From NCBI GenBank assembly GCA_016699575.1, contig CP064979.1:2418001-2482000 (forward strand): a stretch of 64,000 nt of DNA. Reading direction: 5' to 3'. This document shows positions 60,447 through 64,000 of this stretch, piece by piece. Every line of letters starts with the position of its first letter. Within the stretch, counting starts at the first letter, position 1. The translations under genes were made by a program, and so were the position numbers. The notes under the pieces were generated by a model. It did no database searches. It saw only the letters and a program-made list of their open reading frames with translations, and had not been told where the DNA came from. The stretch is from Flavobacteriales bacterium. GTDB taxonomy: Bacteria; Bacteroidota; Bacteroidia; Flavobacteriales_F; PHOS-HE28.

Positions 60447-61451
60447 ATGAGACACTGGATCGGCATTGATGTGAGCAAGGCGACCTTGGATGTGGCCTTG
60501 CTGGACGAACAAGGCAAGGTCACCGCCGAAGAGAAGGTGGCCAACACGGAGAAGGGACTACGCAGCATGTGGAAGCGCTGGACCAAGATGTACGGGCTGA
60601 AGAAGGACCAATGCCTGGTGTGCCTGGAGCCCACCGGCCATTACTCGCATCTTCCGCTGGAGACACTCGTGCGGTTGGAGGTTCCCACCTGGCTTGCGCA
60701 CCCCACGGACATCATCAAGAGCATCGGCACCACGCGTGGCAAGAACGACCGCATCGATGCACTTCGGATCGCGGATTACGCACGCCGCTTCCACGACAAG
60801 GCCAGGCTTGTAACCGCCGATCACCTGCGCACCAACAAGCTCAAGCAACTGCTCGCCCGGCGTGAGAATCTGGTGCGTCGCAAGACCATGCACCACACCC
60901 AGATCCGCAACCTGGACCATTGCGTGGACCAGTCGTTGCGCGCGGCCTTCACACGCATCGACAAGGCGCAGATCACCGCGCTCGACAAGTCGATCAAGCA
61001 GATCGAGACCATGATCAAAGAGGTGATCGCGGCTGAGCCAGAGCACCAGCGCATCTACGATCTGCTCTTGTCCATCGATGGCGTTGGCCCCGTGTTGGCA
61101 GCGCATCTGCTGGCACTCACCGAGGGCTTCCTGCGCTTCAAGACCGCGCGCGAGCTGGCCTGCCACGCCGGGGTGGCACCCTTCGAGTACAGCTCCGGCT
61201 CCAGCATCCGAGGCAAAACGCGCGTCTCCAAACAAGCGCAGCCCACTTTGAAGTACCTGCTGCACATGGCGGCTGTGGGATGCACGGCACGCAAAGGCGA
61301 ATTGCAGGACTACTGGAAGCGCAAGGTGGCCGAAGGCAAGCACAAGATGAGCGTGCTCAACGCCATCCGCAACAAGCTCATCCACCGCATCTGCGCCGTG
61401 ATCGAACGGGGTACGCCATTCGTGCGCAGAACGGAACCGGCCGCTGCGTAG
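60447..61451 (+). CDS. IS110-family transposase (bridge recombinase)
   Basis: 334 residues. N-terminal RuvC-like DEDD domain: D8 in GIDVSK, E61 in CLEPTGHY, D101 and D104 in KNDRIDALRIAD. A coiled-coil middle (about 125-200) and a C-terminal Transposase_20 domain (about 203-300) with the DGVGPVLA HhH motif and a Ser-Gly (S249-S250-G251), the likely catalytic Ser. It cuts and joins DNA guided by the RNA encoded just upstream. No frame damage is seen, so it may be active. Confidence 0.95.
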   Translation: MRHWIGIDVSKATLDVALLDEQGKVTAEEKVANTEKGLRSMWKRWTKMYGLKKDQCLVCLEPTGHYSHLPLETLVRLEVPTWLAHPTDIIKSIGTTRGKNDRIDALRIADYARRFHDKARLVTADHLRTNKLKQLLARRENLVRRKTMHHTQIRNLDHCVDQSLRAAFTRIDKAQITALDKSIKQIETMIKEVIAAEPEHQRIYDLLLSIDGVGPVLAAHLLALTEGFLRFKTARELACHAGVAPFEYSSGSSIRGKTRVSKQAQPTLKYLLHMAAVGCTARKGELQDYWKRKVAEGKHKMSVLNAIRNKLIHRICAVIERGTPFVRRTEPAAA

Positions 61452-61626
61452 ACTTGTGCGTCGGGCCGAAACGGAAGCAGGCTCTGCTGAGGAGCAACCT
61501 GCCAGGGATAGGTCCGATGTACGACAGGCATAACATGGGTCGAGGGCATCAAAAGCTCTTGACCCATGCCTGGAGTTCCTCATGCCTGAAAAAAAACCTG
61601 CCCATTGGCTTGCTCAGGTCATAGAA
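61452..61626. other. Right non-coding part of the IS110 element
   Basis: After the transposase stop a nested hairpin occurs: ATGGGTC/GACCCAT (61536-61542/61561-61567) with outer CAGGCAT/ATGCCTG arms. It may end transcription. An A-run at 61590-61597 follows. The part from about 61618 holds the left-donor sequence. Confidence 0.6.
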
Positions 61627-61792
61627 TAAGTCCGCACTCGTCGTCCCTCCTCGCTTGCGGGCTTTCCGCTGCAATCGCTCACGCGAAAGGCACGAAGACC
61701 ATGTGCTGTATGAAGCACTTGGAGCCATTCAGAAAATGGAATGATTGTTGGCGGCGCCAAAGGGAAGCCCACCCACCAGATAACCACCAAGC
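61627..61792. repeat. Right half of the interrupted REP-like repeat and upstream region of the WG gene
   Basis: TAAGTCC joins in thought with the left half at 60190 to form the target. A CGGGCTTTCCGCTGCAATCG segment at 61658-61677 matches the target-loop left guide even better than the actual insertion site. No gene is visible before 61793. Confidence 0.5.
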
Positions 61793-63067
61793 ATGAAAGC
61801 GAACGCCTACACCTATGCTCTGTTTATGTCTTGTTCAGCTCTCACACTAACTGCCCAAACCGCCCCAGGAACGGTTGCGGCCAATGCAGTGACGATCGCA
61901 ATGGAACAAGGGGGGAGCCTTTTTCCCTTCAAGGACGGTGTGGCCGTCGTGGAGCGTGGTGACGCCGTGGGTTTGATCAACCCCAAAGGGGAATTCATCG
62001 TGCCATACAAGAAGTACAGGGAGATCATCCCCATCGGCGATGGCTATTCGGTGGTCCAGAACGATGCGGGTAAGCACGGCCTGATCGACGCTAAAGGTGT
62101 TGAACTGGTGCCTTGTGAGTTTAACCGTCCAGATGGTGAGACCGGAATCGGTCCATACCTGGGCTCGGGCCATGTGCTGCTTTCGCGAAAGACAAATAGT
62201 CCATGCGAGATCAAGGACCTGATCACTGGTAGATTTGCAGTCGGCCCGGCCAGAAAGCAGATTGTCTTTGCTGTCGGTGATGGCGCAGGGCCCGTGTACA
62301 ATGTGAACTATCCGTCGGAGTTAACGGCCAATGGACTCGTGCCGGCAAGGGAGCGTATTGACTCTGACGTGCCATACACCTCGCCGATTGGATTCATTGA
62401 CTTCTCGGGTGTGTGGGTGATAAAGCCCAAGTACCTCCGCGTGCATCCTTTCAGCGAAGGTCTGGCGGCTGTCATGATCGCTGATGAGTTCGGGGAGAAG
62501 AAGTGGGGCTACATTGACCGGACGGGCAATTGGATTGTCACCCCTCGTTTCACCAAAGAACCTGGTGACTTCCATCACGGCCTCGCTTATGTAGAACCCA
62601 AAGACATGAGCGACTTCCGTCTCGGATTCATCAACAGGAACGGTGACGTTGTTGTGAAGTGCTTTGCTACAGCTTCTGATGGATTCGCTAACGGTGTGTT
62701 GGTTGCTGAACTCCAGAACGGACAACCACATATGCTCGTAGATACTACGGGCACGGCACGTCCCTTCCCGAAGAATGGTACGGCTTATGGGCAGGATTAC
62801 GCCCTTTTCATCGATAGGTCCGGATGCCCTGTTGGGTGGACCATAGACCGGCAGGGAGGGTTTGTAGTTCGGCACCAGAGGTGGGGCCTGGTTGATCTCC
62901 AAGGGACTTTGATAATTCCGCCTGTGTTCAATACAGATCTCAGCTTCGATCCTGTTAGCGGCTTATGCCTTACCTCGTTCACAGGAGGCGATGGCAAAAA
63001 GGTGGAGGGATACATAGATCGCACCGGAAGTTTCGTACTCGTTAAGGGCGCTGAATCGAAGTGGTGA
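61793..63067 (+). CDS. Secreted WG-repeat protein
   Basis: 424 residues with a signal peptide (about 1-21, ending LTLTA|Q). WG-type repeats (KWGYIDRTGNWIVTPRF, RWGLVDLQGTLIIPPVF, GLINPKGEFIVPYKKY) are spread through the protein; each is about 35 residues and predicted to form beta hairpins. No catalytic motif or sorting domain is seen. Base composition is lower in GC than the core genes. Confidence 0.85.
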   Translation: MKANAYTYALFMSCSALTLTAQTAPGTVAANAVTIAMEQGGSLFPFKDGVAVVERGDAVGLINPKGEFIVPYKKYREIIPIGDGYSVVQNDAGKHGLIDAKGVELVPCEFNRPDGETGIGPYLGSGHVLLSRKTNSPCEIKDLITGRFAVGPARKQIVFAVGDGAGPVYNVNYPSELTANGLVPARERIDSDVPYTSPIGFIDFSGVWVIKPKYLRVHPFSEGLAAVMIADEFGEKKWGYIDRTGNWIVTPRFTKEPGDFHHGLAYVEPKDMSDFRLGFINRNGDVVVKCFATASDGFANGVLVAELQNGQPHMLVDTTGTARPFPKNGTAYGQDYALFIDRSGCPVGWTIDRQGGFVVRHQRWGLVDLQGTLIIPPVFNTDLSFDPVSGLCLTSFTGGDGKKVEGYIDRTGSFVLVKGAESKW

Positions 63068-63179
63068 GGTCTATGCGGTTGTGGTCATGCAACCTAGTCT
63101 CACCTATCAAAACGGTCGGTATGGAAAGTGCTAAACGCAATGCCGCACCCATGATGAACCATGTTCACGTTTCGTAGCC

Positions 63180-64000
63180 ATGAGCAGAATTGCATTCTTG
63201 ATTTTGTTGGGTTTCACGTCCTCGAGCTGCTTACCACAGATTGCGTTTGGCGGGCAGTGGGACGCTCGGTTTGGTGGGTACTGGATGGAGGTGTTGACCT
63301 GTGCTGAAGAGACGAATGACGGAGGGTATGTGCTTGGCGGGTATACTTATCTTTCCGACACCACTGGTGATATCACCGAACCAGACCGAGGGTTAGAGGA
63401 CTACTGGGTTGTGAAAGTGGATTCGCTTGGGATCAAGCAATGGGATAAACGCTACGGAGGGATACATCACGACTATCTAACGGTCGTCAGACAAACCCGC
63501 GATGGAGGATACATCGTTGGCGGATTTTCCAATTCTGGTGCTACAGGCGACAAAAGCCAGCCAAGTTTCGGGAACTACGACTACTGGTTGTTGAAGACAG
63601 ACTCACTCGGTAGCATTCAGTGGGATCGGGTGTATGGCGGAAGCATCGGGGACGAGCTATACGGCCTGCGCCAGACATCGGATGGGGGCTACATAATCGG
63701 GGGCTTCTCGGATTCTGGTGTAAGTGGCAGCAAAACAGCGGTATCGTATGGGGCCGCCGACTTCTGGGTGGTCAAGGTCGACGAGAGTGGCACTCAACAA
63801 TGGGATAGGTCATATGGAGGGGACGATCGCGACAGGATTCAAGCGTTGGATCTGACGAAGGACGGCGGGTTTGTTTTCGGTGGGTACACGCGCTCAGACA
63901 GTGGCGGTACCAAGACTCAGGATACCTATGGAGCTTATGACTATTGGGTAGTGAAAACAGACTCGACTGGCAATCAGCAGTGGGATACCGATGTAGGTGG
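63180..64000 (+). CDS. Repeat-containing secreted protein, N-terminal part only
   Basis: The ATG at 63180 opens a frame that runs off the right edge (273 codons visible). A signal sequence with SSC near residue 17 may be a lipobox. Four to five repeats of about 60 residues follow, each with TxDGGYxxGG, then an S-x-SG-x-K segment, DYWVVKxD and QWDxxYGG. This resembles the secreted repeat proteins of Bacteroidota that usually end in a T9SS domain, which would lie outside the window. GC content is low for this region. Confidence 0.8.
   Translation, partial: MSRIAFLILLGFTSSSCLPQIAFGGQWDARFGGYWMEVLTCAEETNDGGYVLGGYTYLSDTTGDITEPDRGLEDYWVVKVDSLGIKQWDKRYGGIHHDYLTVVRQTRDGGYIVGGFSNSGATGDKSQPSFGNYDYWLLKTDSLGSIQWDRVYGGSIGDELYGLRQTSDGGYIIGGFSDSGVSGSKTAVSYGAADFWVVKVDESGTQQWDRSYGGDDRDRIQALDLTKDGGFVFGGYTRSDSGGTKTQDTYGAYDYWVVKTDSTGNQQWDTDVG

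Larger units (their letters stand above)
60191..61626 (+). mobile_element. Complete IS110-family insertion sequence with AA core
   Basis: One transposase gene with a ~255-bp non-coding left part and a ~175-bp right part. Both ends carry AA (60191-60192, 61625-61626); a unit of 1434 bp plus one shared AA fits. The ends are not long inverted repeats, as expected for IS110. The bridge-RNA-like region holds guide strands that pair with LD ATAG+AA (61621-61626), RD AA+CTCTA (60191-60197), left target TTCCGCTTC (60182-60190) and right target TAAGTCC (61627-61633). Confidence 0.8.

Noticed and set aside
1..64000. tRNA, rRNA and tmRNA genes
   Set aside because: No cloverleaf with GTTC arm or rRNA segment was recognised in any intergenic gap; gaps are short. 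A tRNAscan run would be decisive.

Overview
The window looks like chromosomal DNA of a high-GC member of the Bacteroidota, most likely Flavobacteriales-like. The evidence is in the sequence. At least seven proteins carry type IX secretion (T9SS) C-terminal sorting domains (M1 peptidase, 34539, 41374, 49101, 53020, the split 15893/16609 gene, and a type B domain at 10613). Promoters are of the Bacteroidetes -7 type (TAnnTTTG, here often TAnnTTCG). Ribosome binding sites are absent, and there is a Bacteroidetes-type AURKAIP1/COX24 mini-protein. No rRNA, tRNA or CRISPR array was seen. The species is not identified.

Layout. 1-1384: the N-terminal part of a secreted PIG-L deacetylase, then a four-helix-bundle gene framed by word-like TTGGCCATTGGC repeats. 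1385-16779: envelope and secretion genes (SppA, a FG-GAP/ASPIC lipoprotein, a PhoR-like kinase, an M1 peptidase, a large T9SS type B protein translationally joined to riboflavin synthase, a hydroxyacid dehydrogenase joined to MgtE, and a secreted protein whose sorting domain lies in a second frame). 16792-27713: a housekeeping core. serS, a lipoprotein, a TPR protein, a DUF4286-like gene and ksgA form one chain with 4-bp overlaps. Then come rplU-rpmA, metK and mutY, followed on the other strand by an HU protein, a TPR protein, the 31-residue basic protein and RNase E/G. 27781-34248: rsgA, acid phosphatase, dtd and a MazG-like gene, then on the minus strand an HTTM-DCC fusion, a small gene, a sterol-desaturase-family hydroxylase and a DEAD-box helicase. 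34539-43200: a T9SS protein, an AhpD-like protein, atpD-atpC with a long hairpin between them, ribF-LRR, pnuC and a T9SS propeller-like protein. 43345-50615: a TPR hybrid histidine kinase with a LytTR regulator, and a repeat-rich adhesin-like protein coupled to a T9SS protein. 50694-54744: small enzymes and a delta-60-repeat protein.

54745-61800 is the accessory part. The promoter and first ~22 codons of an aldehyde dehydrogenase (ALDH) gene occur four times: once at the intact gene (58657) and three times upstream, at about 54873, 56799 and 58064. Each upstream copy stops at about the same codon and is followed by foreign-looking cargo: an outer-membrane barrel plus serine hydrolase, then a VapBC45-like toxin-antitoxin pair, then an unknown gene. 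This suggests serial accretion of genes at the 5' end of the ALDH gene. Directly downstream lies a complete IS110-family element. Its 5' non-coding region folds into a bridge-RNA-like structure with two internal-loop hairpins, and all four guide strands can be matched to the element's own ends and flanks, defining an AA core. The window ends with a WG-repeat protein and the start of a repeat-rich secreted protein.
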